From Alcaligenaceae bacterium (GTDB lineage: Bacteria; Pseudomonadota; Gammaproteobacteria; Burkholderiales; Burkholderiaceae_B): a stretch of 38,402 nt of DNA. A program made the position numbers and the translations under genes. The notes under the pieces are model-generated. The model was not told the origin of the DNA and did not search any database. It worked only from the letters and a program-made list of their open reading frames with translations. Of the stretch, positions 26,844 to 34,833 are shown one piece after another; the stretch's first letter is position 1; the number at the start of each line of letters is the position of its first letter. Location of the stretch: contig CANKOW010000006.1 in the NCBI GenBank assembly GCA_947484295.1, positions 1-38,402 on the forward strand, read 5' to 3'.

Positions 26844-27242
26844 ATGTCCACCCAACATACCCCGCGCTTTTTTGCTGCAGCGCACCCCGCCTGGGGAGTA
26901 ACCGCCGCACTGCTTGGCCTGACGGCCGTCGCACTTGGTGCTGTAGCAGCCCACGCCGTGGCTGACCCCCAAGCCACACAAGCCCTTGAGCGTGCCTCGC
27001 TTTATCAATTGATTCACGCTCTTGTCTTACTCTATGCCGCAGGCTTGCCTGGTAAGGCGGCCCTTCTCGCACGCAGCTTGCTGCTCGCTGGCATCGTGCT
27101 GTTTTGTGGCTCAATCGAGCTAAAGTATCTGTTTTCAATCACGCAGGCTGCAATCGTAGCGCCGACGGGTGGCGTGGCACTCATGCTCGGTTGGCTGATG
27201 CTAGGCATATCGGCCCTGACCCGTTCGACTTCAAAAAGTTAG
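26844..27242 (+). CDS. DUF423 family membrane protein
   Basis: Protein of 132 residues with four hydrophobic segments. The pattern GLTAVALGAVAAHAV, ALERASLYQLIHALVLLYA, LLAGIVLFCGSIELKYLF and APTGGVALMLGWLMLG follows the DUF423 (YgdD-like) family exactly. The function is unknown; members are small inner-membrane proteins found widely in bacteria. It is divergent from the lipoprotein gene and 108 bases upstream of the thiolase gene. Confidence 0.88.
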   Translation: MSTQHTPRFFAAAHPAWGVTAALLGLTAVALGAVAAHAVADPQATQALERASLYQLIHALVLLYAAGLPGKAALLARSLLLAGIVLFCGSIELKYLFSITQAAIVAPTGGVALMLGWLMLGISALTRSTSKS

Positions 27243-27350
27243 CGCACCTACCCCCGCACGCTACACGCAAGCTCGCATCAATGGTAAAACGTTATTTGGT
27301 GAGTGCCTCACTCAGCACTATTTTTTGACTCTTGATAAACACAACGACCC

Positions 27351-28520
27351 ATGACCATACGAGACAAAGCTTATATCGTTGGTGCCTATGAGCACCCTAC
27401 TCGCAAAGCACCCGATAAGTCGGTTGCCCAAATCCATGCCGAGTCTGCCAAAGGCGCGCTGGCCGATGCCGGTCTGTCACTCAGCGACATTGATGGCTAC
27501 TACTGCGCGGGCGATGCCCCCGGCTTAGGCATGCTGAACATGGCTGATTACATGGGGCTCACTAATTTGCGCCATGTCGATTCAACAGAAACCGGCGGCT
27601 GTTCGTACCTCATCCACGTGTCTCACGCTGCGCAGGCAATTGCTGCCGGCAAATGCAAAATTGCACTGATCACCTTAGCAGGCCGTCCACGGTCGGCTGG
27701 TTCTTCGGGTATGCAGGCTCGCAGCTGGGGCGCTGACATCCCTGACGTGCCGTTTGAAGCCCCGTTTGGCCCCGTGACCGTCAACAGCTATGCCATGGTT
27801 GCAGCGCGCCACATGTACGAATACGGCACCACTGCAGAGCAACTCGCTTGGATCAAAGTGGCCGCTTCGCACCACGCACAACATAATCCACACGCCATGT
27901 TGCGTGATGTCGTGACAGTCGAAGACGTGGTTAACTCGCCACTGGTCTCAACGCCGCTGCACCGCCTCGATTGCTGCGTCGTCAGCGATGGTGGTGGCGC
28001 ACTGATCGTTGCACATCCTGATATCGCCAAATCACTCAAGCGTCCACTCGTTAAAGTGCGCGGCGCAGGAGAAGCCATTAAAGGTCAGTTAGGCGGTCAT
28101 GTTGACTTAACCTACTCAGGCGCACGCCGCTCAGGCGCAGCAGCTTTTGAAGAGGCTGGCATTACCCCACAAGATATTAAATACGCCTCAATTTACGACA
28201 GCTTTACCATCACTGTCTTGATGCAACTTGAAGACCTCGGCTTTTGCAAAAAAGGCGAAGGCGGCAAGTTTGTGTCGGATGGCAACTTGATTTCGGGCGT
28301 GGGAAAACTGCCTTTCAACACCGATGGCGGTGGCTTATGTAACAACCACCCCGCCAACCGCGGCGGTATCACTAAAGTAATCGAAGCTGTGCGTCAATTG
28401 CGCGGCGAAGCTCACCCTGCCGTACAAGTTAAAAACTGCGATCTTGCTTTGGCACACGGTACAGGCGGCCTGCTTGGCGCGCGTCACGGCAGTGCAACCC
28501 TGATTCTGGAGCGTGCATAA
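27351..28520 (+). CDS. Thiolase / lipid-transfer-type protein (SCP-x-like)
   Basis: Thiolase-superfamily protein of 389 residues in the lipid-transfer/archaeal acetyl-CoA acetyltransferase branch. The candidate nucleophile is Cys84 in TETGGCSYLIHVSHA. The later motifs are DGGGLCNNHPANRGG and LALAHGTGGLLGARH; in place of the Cys general base of classical thiolases there is His (HGTGG), as is common in this branch. It is followed 2 bases later by a DUF35 zinc-ribbon protein. This pairing is known from archaeal thiolase/HMG-CoA synthase complexes and from actinobacterial steroid side-chain aldolases (Ltp2 with DUF35 partners). The reaction here could be thiolysis, condensation or retro-aldol cleavage; the substrate is unknown. 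Confidence 0.88.
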   Translation: MTIRDKAYIVGAYEHPTRKAPDKSVAQIHAESAKGALADAGLSLSDIDGYYCAGDAPGLGMLNMADYMGLTNLRHVDSTETGGCSYLIHVSHAAQAIAAGKCKIALITLAGRPRSAGSSGMQARSWGADIPDVPFEAPFGPVTVNSYAMVAARHMYEYGTTAEQLAWIKVAASHHAQHNPHAMLRDVVTVEDVVNSPLVSTPLHRLDCCVVSDGGGALIVAHPDIAKSLKRPLVKVRGAGEAIKGQLGGHVDLTYSGARRSGAAAFEEAGITPQDIKYASIYDSFTITVLMQLEDLGFCKKGEGGKFVSDGNLISGVGKLPFNTDGGGLCNNHPANRGGITKVIEAVRQLRGEAHPAVQVKNCDLALAHGTGGLLGARHGSATLILERA

Positions 28521-28522
28521 TT

Positions 28523-28924
28523 ATGACTATGATGTATCAACCCAACCCCCTTCCTGCTCCCGCCAAAGAACCCGGCAACGAACCCTTTTGGGATGCAGCA
28601 CGTACCGGTAAATTTTTGGTTAAATTTTGCACCTCGTGCAAAAAACCACACTGGTATCCACGCGCACTCTGCCCGTTTTGCTTCGGTGAAACCGAATGGA
28701 AAGAAGGCTCAGGCAAAGGCGTGATTTACTCGTTAAGCGTCATGCAACGTGGCAACCCAAACCCCTATTGCATCGCTTACGTCACTCTCGAAGAAGGCGT
28801 CACGATGATGACGCAAATCGTCGACTGTGATTTGGCCGCTTTAAAAATTGGTCAAAAAGTCAAACTAGTGTTTAAACCGACCGAAGGCGACGGCCAGCCC
28901 GTGCCGACGTTTACGCCGGTTTAA
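28523..28924 (+). CDS. DUF35 OB-fold zinc-ribbon protein, thiolase partner
   Basis: Protein of 133 residues with an N-terminal helical stretch (EPFWDAARTGKFLVKF), a rubredoxin-like zinc ribbon with Cys36, Cys39, Cys50 and Cys53 (CTSCKKPHWYPRALCPFC), and a C-terminal OB-fold (GVIYSLSVMQRGNPNPYCI onward). DUF35 proteins bind and scaffold thiolase-like enzymes and help position acyl-CoA. It starts 2 bases after the thiolase stop, so co-translation and complex formation are likely. A strong terminator follows at 28946. Confidence 0.9.
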   Translation: MTMMYQPNPLPAPAKEPGNEPFWDAARTGKFLVKFCTSCKKPHWYPRALCPFCFGETEWKEGSGKGVIYSLSVMQRGNPNPYCIAYVTLEEGVTMMTQIVDCDLAALKIGQKVKLVFKPTEGDGQPVPTFTPV

Positions 28925-28945
28925 GCCACTTTGATTTTGTCAGTT

Positions 28946-28973
28946 AAAAAAGGATCCTCAGGATCCTTTTTTT
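28946..28973 (+). terminator. Rho-independent terminator after the thiolase/DUF35 operon
   Basis: AAAAAAGGATCC, loop TCA, then GGATCCTTTTTTT: a 12-bp stem with a 3-base loop and a seven-T tail. The A tract on the 5' arm means it could also stop leftward transcription of the DUF945 gene. Confidence 0.92.
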
Positions 28974-29082
28974 ATAGTGTGGAGTGGACCATCAGGACGC
29001 GCCCGCTAGGGGCATCGCGGATCTCGTCACGTATGCTGCATCAATATTCGAAATGCACGCCTACACCCCCTGTTGCGCGCAA

Positions 29083-30363
29083 TCACTTTGGATACAACTT
29101 AGCATTGATCAGCTCATCGAAGTAAGCGAGGTTGTCGCGTACATCGTAAGATTTGCCGTTGGCTCTGACAGTACCATTCGCGAATTGAAAGCTCGCCCGT
29201 AAGCCTTCGCGAGTTTCGGTGGCCAAGCCAAGCAGTAAGGCTAAACGTTTTTGCGTGTTGTCAATGATTCGACCCTGTGCCTCGAGCTTGCCGCTCGCTT
29301 TGACCGACTGCGCAAACGAAAACTTATCTGCGACAGAGCCGGCAGGCTTGCTGACTTCGATCAAGAGATCACCCTTGACAGAACCGGTACCCATTTTGGC
29401 AGATATTTTTGGTAGTCCAAGTGAAAAACCTTTAGTCACCAAGTTTTGCAGGGCACCGCTTGCGCGCGTCTGTTCGTCTGCCGTCAAATTTCTAAAATCG
29501 TTTGAATCGGTGCTGATCGCAGACAGGGTATCGACGCTGGCAATATCGAGCCCTTTCACCACAAACTCAAGCGCTAAGTCGCTTAGCTTTTGCCCTGCCA
29601 CAGTCAAGCTCGTAATGGTTGGCGTGACGTTGAGTTCTAACTTAGCGTTGCTTTCGTTAATGGCGACGTTGACCGCAATCGACTCTGCGGTTGCTTGTTT
29701 TGTGCTGAACTTGTCAATCGCGAACTGCATCGTACCAAGCCCACGGGCGCGATTTTGAATATCGCTCGTAAAGCTCAAGCCGTTGATATCAAGCGCGTGG
29801 TCGTCGCCACGCGAGCTTAAGCGATCGGTCTTCCATTGCAAGGCGACGGTTTTTTCACCCCACGCAATGTTGCCACTTGAAGGGGATAAATGAAACAGCT
29901 CTTTACCTTGCTTCATGGCAAGTTCAGGCAACTTAAGGGTAGATAAGGCTTTGCCGCCATACGCAAGCTTACCTTGCCCAGTGAGCTTGATCTCAGAACC
30001 GAATAACCGATTGAATTCTGTACCGGTTTGGCCGACCGGCTTGACGGCCCATTGAAAGCGCATCGAAGACGCGGGCAACAGCAGGTTCTCGACGTTATAG
30101 TTGACTTGTAACGCAAACATTTGAACGCCGCTTTTTGCATCGACAGCGACATCGTTAAAGCGGATTTCAAATTGACCGACTGAGGAAAATAGCCCTTGCA
30201 TATGATTAACCTCGGCCACCCGGATAGCCGCATTTTGGCCTGCCTTGGCGCTTAAGTTTGTAATGATTGTTGCTGCAGTACGCCCCACATAAATGCTAGC
30301 GCCCAGCCAACCTGACACGGCGATCACTACAATGACGCCAACTGTGATGAGTACTTTTTTCAT
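29083..30363 (-). CDS. DUF945 / YdgA family protein
   Basis: Protein of 426 residues with an N-terminal membrane anchor (MKKVLITVGVIVVIAVSGWL) and a long beta-rich periplasmic part. The start at 30363 is preferred to 30393 because MKK begins a normal anchor and AGAAAAG lies upstream. Segments such as VNHMQGLFSSVGQFEIRF and LPELAMKQGKELFHL fit the DUF945 (YdgA-like) family, whose function is unknown. It is separated from proC by 176 bases that hold a degenerate repeat tract, so it may have its own promoter. Confidence 0.82.
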   Translation of the reverse strand: MKKVLITVGVIVVIAVSGWLGASIYVGRTAATIITNLSAKAGQNAAIRVAEVNHMQGLFSSVGQFEIRFNDVAVDAKSGVQMFALQVNYNVENLLLPASSMRFQWAVKPVGQTGTEFNRLFGSEIKLTGQGKLAYGGKALSTLKLPELAMKQGKELFHLSPSSGNIAWGEKTVALQWKTDRLSSRGDDHALDINGLSFTSDIQNRARGLGTMQFAIDKFSTKQATAESIAVNVAINESNAKLELNVTPTITSLTVAGQKLSDLALEFVVKGLDIASVDTLSAISTDSNDFRNLTADEQTRASGALQNLVTKGFSLGLPKISAKMGTGSVKGDLLIEVSKPAGSVADKFSFAQSVKASGKLEAQGRIIDNTQKRLALLLGLATETREGLRASFQFANGTVRANGKSYDVRDNLAYFDELINAKLYPK

Positions 30364-30411
30364 GCGACTTTTCTTATAAAAATAGTGTGGCAAAAATGAT
30401 GCTTCGAAAAT

Positions 30412-30470
30412 AGCATTACGAAAAACGGTATTGCAAAAAGTATTACGAAACTAGTATGACGAAACGTATG
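30412..30470. repeat. Degenerate short tandem repeat upstream of the DUF945 gene
   Basis: About four units of 12-15 bases based on GTATTACGAAAC lie in tandem: CATTACGAAAAAC, GTATTGCAAAAA, GTATTACGAAACTA, GTATGACGAAAC. The tract is 48 bases upstream of the DUF945 start, in the right place to influence its promoter or leader. Confidence 0.6.
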
Positions 30471-30539
30471 GCGAGATCGAAGCAGATTCCGGTAAACAAA
30501 AACGATCTTTCGCTCTTGAAGACCTCTTAACAACTCGCA

Positions 30540-31373
30540 CTAGCGACCGAACTCTTTTGAAAGCTCAGCCGCCCGATGATCAGCTGCGGCCATCGCTTGC
30601 GCGACGATGGCTGAAAAATTCTGCGCAGCAAACACATCTAACGCTGCAGCCGTAGTGCCTCCTTTTGAAGTCACACGTTCGCGCAAGACAGCCGGCGTTT
30701 CAGTCGATTCAGCCGCTAGCTGTGTTGAACCGGCTAAAGTCGCAAGGGCGAGCGTACGCGATTGCTCTGCCGATAAACCGAGAGCTTGCGCGCCTGCCAT
30801 CAAAGACTCTAAAAATAAAAATACATAGGCAGGCCCGCTACCTGACAAGGCAGTCACCGCATCAATCGCTTGATCGTTGTCGACCCACACCACTTGCCCG
30901 ACAGCGCTTAGCAAGCCAGTAGCAATATCTTGACTGGCTTTGGCTAAGCCTTCGACCGCGGTCATGCCTGTGACGCCTGCGCGCACCAGGGCGGGCGTGT
31001 TGGGCATACAACGCACAACGTTTGCATACGGTTGCTCGGGCGAACCGAGCCAGCTCGACAGAGAGTTCAGGGCAATGCCGGCCGCAATACTGATGATCAA
31101 GGTGTCTGGTTTGAGCCAAGGTTTACATTGCAAAACGACTTCACGCATTTGTTGTGGCTTGACCGCGAAGATCCAAACTTGTTGTGAGGATAAAGAGGTA
31201 TCCGGTGCGCTCGCCACACTAATGCCACGGGCGCGCCACTGCTCACGCAAGTCTTCAGAGACCTCAAGTATGTGCAACTGTGAGGTTGCACAGCCCTGTC
31301 CGAGCAAGCCCGAAACCAGAGCATTTGCCATGTTGCCGCCACCGATGAAGGCGACCGAAGGAATAGGATTCAT
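30540..31373 (-). CDS. proC: Pyrroline-5-carboxylate reductase
   Basis: Last enzyme of proline synthesis, reducing pyrroline-5-carboxylate with NAD(P)H. The protein is 277 residues. The N-terminal Rossmann motif is VAFIGGGNMANALVSGLL; FAVKPQQM, VVRCMPNTPALVRAGVTGM and ALSGSGPAYVFLFLESL are all present; the C-terminal VTSKGGTTAAALDVF replaces the more usual SPGGTT. It lies 17 bases after ubiA on the same strand. Confidence 0.96.
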   Translation of the reverse strand: MNPIPSVAFIGGGNMANALVSGLLGQGCATSQLHILEVSEDLREQWRARGISVASAPDTSLSSQQVWIFAVKPQQMREVVLQCKPWLKPDTLIISIAAGIALNSLSSWLGSPEQPYANVVRCMPNTPALVRAGVTGMTAVEGLAKASQDIATGLLSAVGQVVWVDNDQAIDAVTALSGSGPAYVFLFLESLMAGAQALGLSAEQSRTLALATLAGSTQLAAESTETPAVLRERVTSKGGTTAAALDVFAAQNFSAIVAQAMAAADHRAAELSKEFGR

Positions 31374-31390
31374 TTCAAGTCTTTAAAAAA

Positions 31391-32260
31391 TCAAAAAAAA
31401 ATTATTGTCTGCGCAAAGATACCGCAAAATACAGCAAAGCCTATCCAGGTATTGTGCAAAAACGCTCGAAAGCACGCCTCGCGCGTCCGATGTCTAATCC
31501 AGAAAAGATGCAGCGCAGCTAACCCAGCGCTGGCCAACAGCCCTAGAGCATACGGCCATCCGTATGACAGCAAGTGCCCCACCCAGCCCAGCAATAGCAA
31601 CGTGCATGCGTAGCAAAGCGCCACACAGAATATATCGTACTTACCGAAGGTAATCGCTGAGGTTTTAAGGCCTAAGCGAATATCATCATCGCGATCTACC
31701 ATCGCATATTCGGTATCGTAGGCAATCGCCCAAAAAATGTTCGCCAACAGCATCAGCCAGGCTGTGACAGGCACCGATCCAACTGTGGCTGCGAAGCCCA
31801 TCGGTATCCCAAAACCAAAGGCAATCCCAAGATAAGCCTGCGGAATCGCAAAAAAACGTTTAAACAGCGGGTATGTGACGGCCAAGACTGCTGCGACGAC
31901 TGCCAGCACAAGCGTGAGCCCGTTCAAAGACCAAACCAACGCCAGGCTAAACAGCCCTAAGACTGCGGCCACCCATAACGCCTCATGCGGTTGGATCTGG
32001 CCCGACGTCAAGACACGCTGCTCGGTACGTTTGACGTGGCGATCGACATCGCGATCAAAATAATCATTCATGGCGCAGCCCGCTGAACGCATCAGCACCG
32101 TACCCAATACAAAAATCACCAAGAGCTTTAGGCTTGGAAACCCCTGCGCCGCCACAAACAAACCCCATAAAGTTGGCCATAGCAAAAGCAAAATCCCGAT
32201 CGGCTTATCGAGACGCACTAAGCGGCCATATAAGTAAAGACGTTGCATGATTGTGTGCAT
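31391..32260 (-). CDS. ubiA: 4-hydroxybenzoate polyprenyltransferase
   Basis: Inner-membrane enzyme that prenylates 4-hydroxybenzoate in ubiquinone synthesis. The protein is 289 residues with about eight hydrophobic segments. The two Asp-rich, magnesium/diphosphate-binding motifs are NDYFDRDVDRHVKRT and YDTEYAMVDRDDDIRLG. The ATG at 32260 is supported by AAGGT upstream; an ATG at 32248 is an alternative. It is 36 bases downstream of recG on the same strand. No ubiC is seen beside it. Confidence 0.96.
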   Translation of the reverse strand: MHTIMQRLYLYGRLVRLDKPIGILLLLWPTLWGLFVAAQGFPSLKLLVIFVLGTVLMRSAGCAMNDYFDRDVDRHVKRTEQRVLTSGQIQPHEALWVAAVLGLFSLALVWSLNGLTLVLAVVAAVLAVTYPLFKRFFAIPQAYLGIAFGFGIPMGFAATVGSVPVTAWLMLLANIFWAIAYDTEYAMVDRDDDIRLGLKTSAITFGKYDIFCVALCYACTLLLLGWVGHLLSYGWPYALGLLASAGLAALHLFWIRHRTREACFRAFLHNTWIGFAVFCGIFAQTIIFF

Positions 32261-32296
32261 CGAACGGCGTACCTTGTTTCTAAGCTTTTCTATAAA

Positions 32297-34378
32297 TTAG
32301 CTGCGTAAAAAATCTTCTCGTCCACGCATCCAACGCGCCAAGTGGCGCTCAACAATGTGTGGAGCCGTGGCTCTGAGCTCGATGGCGGCTTGACGGGCAG
32401 CTACGACAAGCCCACCGTCGGCAGCCAAGTCTGCAAAGCGCAGTAAGGTGACGCCCGATTGCTTTGACCCAAGTAACTCACCGGGACCGCGTAAATCAAG
32501 ATCACGCTGGGCAATCTCAAAACCATCCTGGGTCTCGTACATGGCGCGTAGACGCTGACGCGCCAGCATCGACAAGGGTGTTTGAAACAGCAACACACAC
32601 ACAGACTTTGCCACGCCGCGTCCGACGCGTCCGCGTAGCTGATGCAGTTGTGCCAAACCAAAACGCTCGGCGTGCTCAATGACCATTAATGAAGCGTTAG
32701 GCACATCGACCCCGACCTCAATAACGGTCGTTGAGACCAACACGTTGATGTGCGCCTCACGAAATGCCTTCATCACAGCAGCTTTCTCGGCCGTGGGCAA
32801 CTGACCATGCACCAAACCCACGGTGTAATCGGGCAAGGCCTCGGTTAAGGCGAGGTGCGTGTCGACTGCGGTTTGCAAGTCGAGGGATTCACTTTCTTGC
32901 ACTAATGGGCAGACCCAATAGACTTGCTGCCCGGTGGCACAGGCCTGCGCGACGTGGCCAAGCACCTCGTCACGCCGTTCGTTAGAGATTAACTTTGTGA
33001 CAACCGGCGTGCGCCCTGGCGGCAACGTGTCAATGGATGAAACCTCAAGATCGGCATAAAAGGTCATCGCCAAGGTACGTGGTATTGGCGTGGCGCTCAT
33101 CGTTAGTTGGTGCGGGATCCAGTCATCCCCCGAAATCTCTTCGCCTTTTTTAGACAACGACAACCGTTGGGCGACACCAAAGCGATGTTGCTCGTCAACT
33201 ATCACCAAGCCCAAATCAAAAAACTCGACTGTTTCTTGAATCAAGGCCTGGGTGCCCACGACCAAACGCGCGCTTCCACTTGAGATGGCCGCGTTTGCAA
33301 TTTTGCGGGCTTTGAGTGTGATGCTGCCGGTTAACCAACACACCTCAATGCCAAGGGGTTCGCACCACATTTTCAATTTTTGAAAATGTTGTTCTGCCAA
33401 AATTTCGGTCGGCGCCATGAGCGCGACCTGCACGCCGGCGTCAATCGCTTGCAAGGCCGCCAGTGCAGCGACAATCGTCTTGCCACTGCCGACATCGCCT
33501 TGCAACAAACGATACATCGGAAACTCGCGTTCTAGGTCGGCACTGATCTCAGAGGCCACGCGTTGCTGCGCGGGCGTCAGACTAAAAGGCAAGGACTTCA
33601 GCAAGCGCGCGCACAAACTGTCGGGCTTTGGATTCGCCTTCAGGCTTTTTGAACGTAAGCTGCGTCGCGCATCACGAGCCGCCGCCAATGACAACTGCTG
33701 TGCCAACAGTTCATCGAACTTAATGCGCAACCACGACGGATGCGTGTGCTCAATTAAGGCGAGTGCATCCATGTCGGGCGTGGGAGCGTGAAGTGTACGA
33801 ATCGCTTCACCAAAACTCTGCAGGCCGAGTCTTTTAACCAACTCGGGCTCAAGTGTGTCGTTGAGCTCGACCTTCTCAAGCGCTTGCCCGATCGCTTTGC
33901 GCAAACTCGGCTGAGACAAGCCCTCGGTCGTTGGGTACACGGGCGTCAGGGCCGCCGGCAACACAGAATCTGCAACCGTCACCTTGGGGTGGATGATCTC
34001 GTACCCATGCATACCACCGCGCACCTCGCCTCTGATCCGCCACCGACGACCTACCTGCATCTGTTGCTGTTGATTTGGATAAAACGTGAGCCAGCGCAAT
34101 CCAATTTCGCCGGTGTCATCCTGCACCACCGCCGTCAATTGCCGGCGCGGCTGGTAACTGGCATCAGACCGTATCACCGTTGCCTCAATCTGCGCTGAGC
34201 GGCCGGGGCGCAGCGTGGCGATGGGCATAATTTCGGTTTCGTCTTCGTAGCGAAGCGGTAAATGCAAAATCAAGTCATGTGCGCTGATGAGCCCTAAACG
34301 CTCAAGCTTTTGTTTGGTCGTGGCAACCGCTTTAGGTCGCACAGAAACTTTGGCAGAGGGGCGCTGAGCGGTGGCCAC
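32297..34378 (-). CDS. recG: ATP-dependent DNA helicase RecG
   Basis: Branch-migrating helicase that remodels stalled replication forks and Holliday junctions. The 693-residue length is typical. An N-terminal wedge/OB domain is followed by SF2 helicase motifs: Walker A GDVGSGKT (about 294-301), MAPTEILAEQHF, DEQHRFGV (about 396), MSATPIPRTLAMT, and the C-terminal STTVIEVGVDVPNASLMV and QLRGRVGRG. It lies between ridA and ubiA, same strand, gap 24 bases upstream. It is not near the SOS cassette and shows no SOS box. Confidence 0.97.
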   Translation of the reverse strand: MATAQRPSAKVSVRPKAVATTKQKLERLGLISAHDLILHLPLRYEDETEIMPIATLRPGRSAQIEATVIRSDASYQPRRQLTAVVQDDTGEIGLRWLTFYPNQQQQMQVGRRWRIRGEVRGGMHGYEIIHPKVTVADSVLPAALTPVYPTTEGLSQPSLRKAIGQALEKVELNDTLEPELVKRLGLQSFGEAIRTLHAPTPDMDALALIEHTHPSWLRIKFDELLAQQLSLAAARDARRSLRSKSLKANPKPDSLCARLLKSLPFSLTPAQQRVASEISADLEREFPMYRLLQGDVGSGKTIVAALAALQAIDAGVQVALMAPTEILAEQHFQKLKMWCEPLGIEVCWLTGSITLKARKIANAAISSGSARLVVGTQALIQETVEFFDLGLVIVDEQHRFGVAQRLSLSKKGEEISGDDWIPHQLTMSATPIPRTLAMTFYADLEVSSIDTLPPGRTPVVTKLISNERRDEVLGHVAQACATGQQVYWVCPLVQESESLDLQTAVDTHLALTEALPDYTVGLVHGQLPTAEKAAVMKAFREAHINVLVSTTVIEVGVDVPNASLMVIEHAERFGLAQLHQLRGRVGRGVAKSVCVLLFQTPLSMLARQRLRAMYETQDGFEIAQRDLDLRGPGELLGSKQSGVTLLRFADLAADGGLVVAARQAAIELRATAPHIVERHLARWMRGREDFLRS

Positions 34379-34402
34379 GGCAAATGACTTTTTAGCGAAC
34401 TG

Positions 34403-34789
34403 CTAAATGACAATAATGGCTTCGATCTCGAACTGAGCGCCCTTGGGCAAGCTGGCAACGCCCACCGTTGAACGCGCCGGAAAAGGCTCGGGCAACAACT
34501 CGGCCATGATCTCATTCGCGATCGTAAACTGACCTAAGTCGGTCAAAAACAGGGTGAGCTTGACAATGCTGTCGAGACGACCACCGGCCGCCTCAATCAC
34601 AGCTTGCATGTTGGCAAATGACTGGCGAACCTGCGCCTCAAAATCCTTTGAGACCATGTTGCCCGATGCAGGAATCAGACCGATCTGACCTGACAAGTAA
34701 ACGGTGCGGCCAACGGGGGCCACAATCGCTTGCGAGTACGGACCGACGGCAGCGGGTGCGGCGTTGGTATGGATGATTGATTTTGACAT
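34403..34789 (-). CDS. ridA: RidA family reactive intermediate deaminase
   Basis: Protein of 128 residues of the YjgF/YER057c/UK114 (RidA) family, which hydrolyses reactive 2-aminoacrylate and related imines. Motifs are GPYSQAIVAPVGRTVYLSGQ near the start, GRLDSIVKLTLFLTDL in the middle and PARSTVGVASLPKGAQFEIE at the C-terminus, with the catalytic Arg in PARSTV and the Glu in FEIEAI. It lies between ntrC and recG, same strand. Enamine-deaminase activity is likely but the substrate range cannot be read. Confidence 0.94.
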   Translation of the reverse strand: MSKSIIHTNAAPAAVGPYSQAIVAPVGRTVYLSGQIGLIPASGNMVSKDFEAQVRQSFANMQAVIEAAGGRLDSIVKLTLFLTDLGQFTIANEIMAELLPEPFPARSTVGVASLPKGAQFEIEAIIVI

Positions 34790-34833
34790 GAGCGTAATCC
34801 TTCAGGTGACTGAGGGATTGTAACGCCCACACG

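Noticed and set aside
29219-29758. Plus-strand open frame of 179 codons within the DUF945 gene
   Set aside because: Antisense to a convincing membrane-anchored protein, Ser/Leu-rich translation, no family features.
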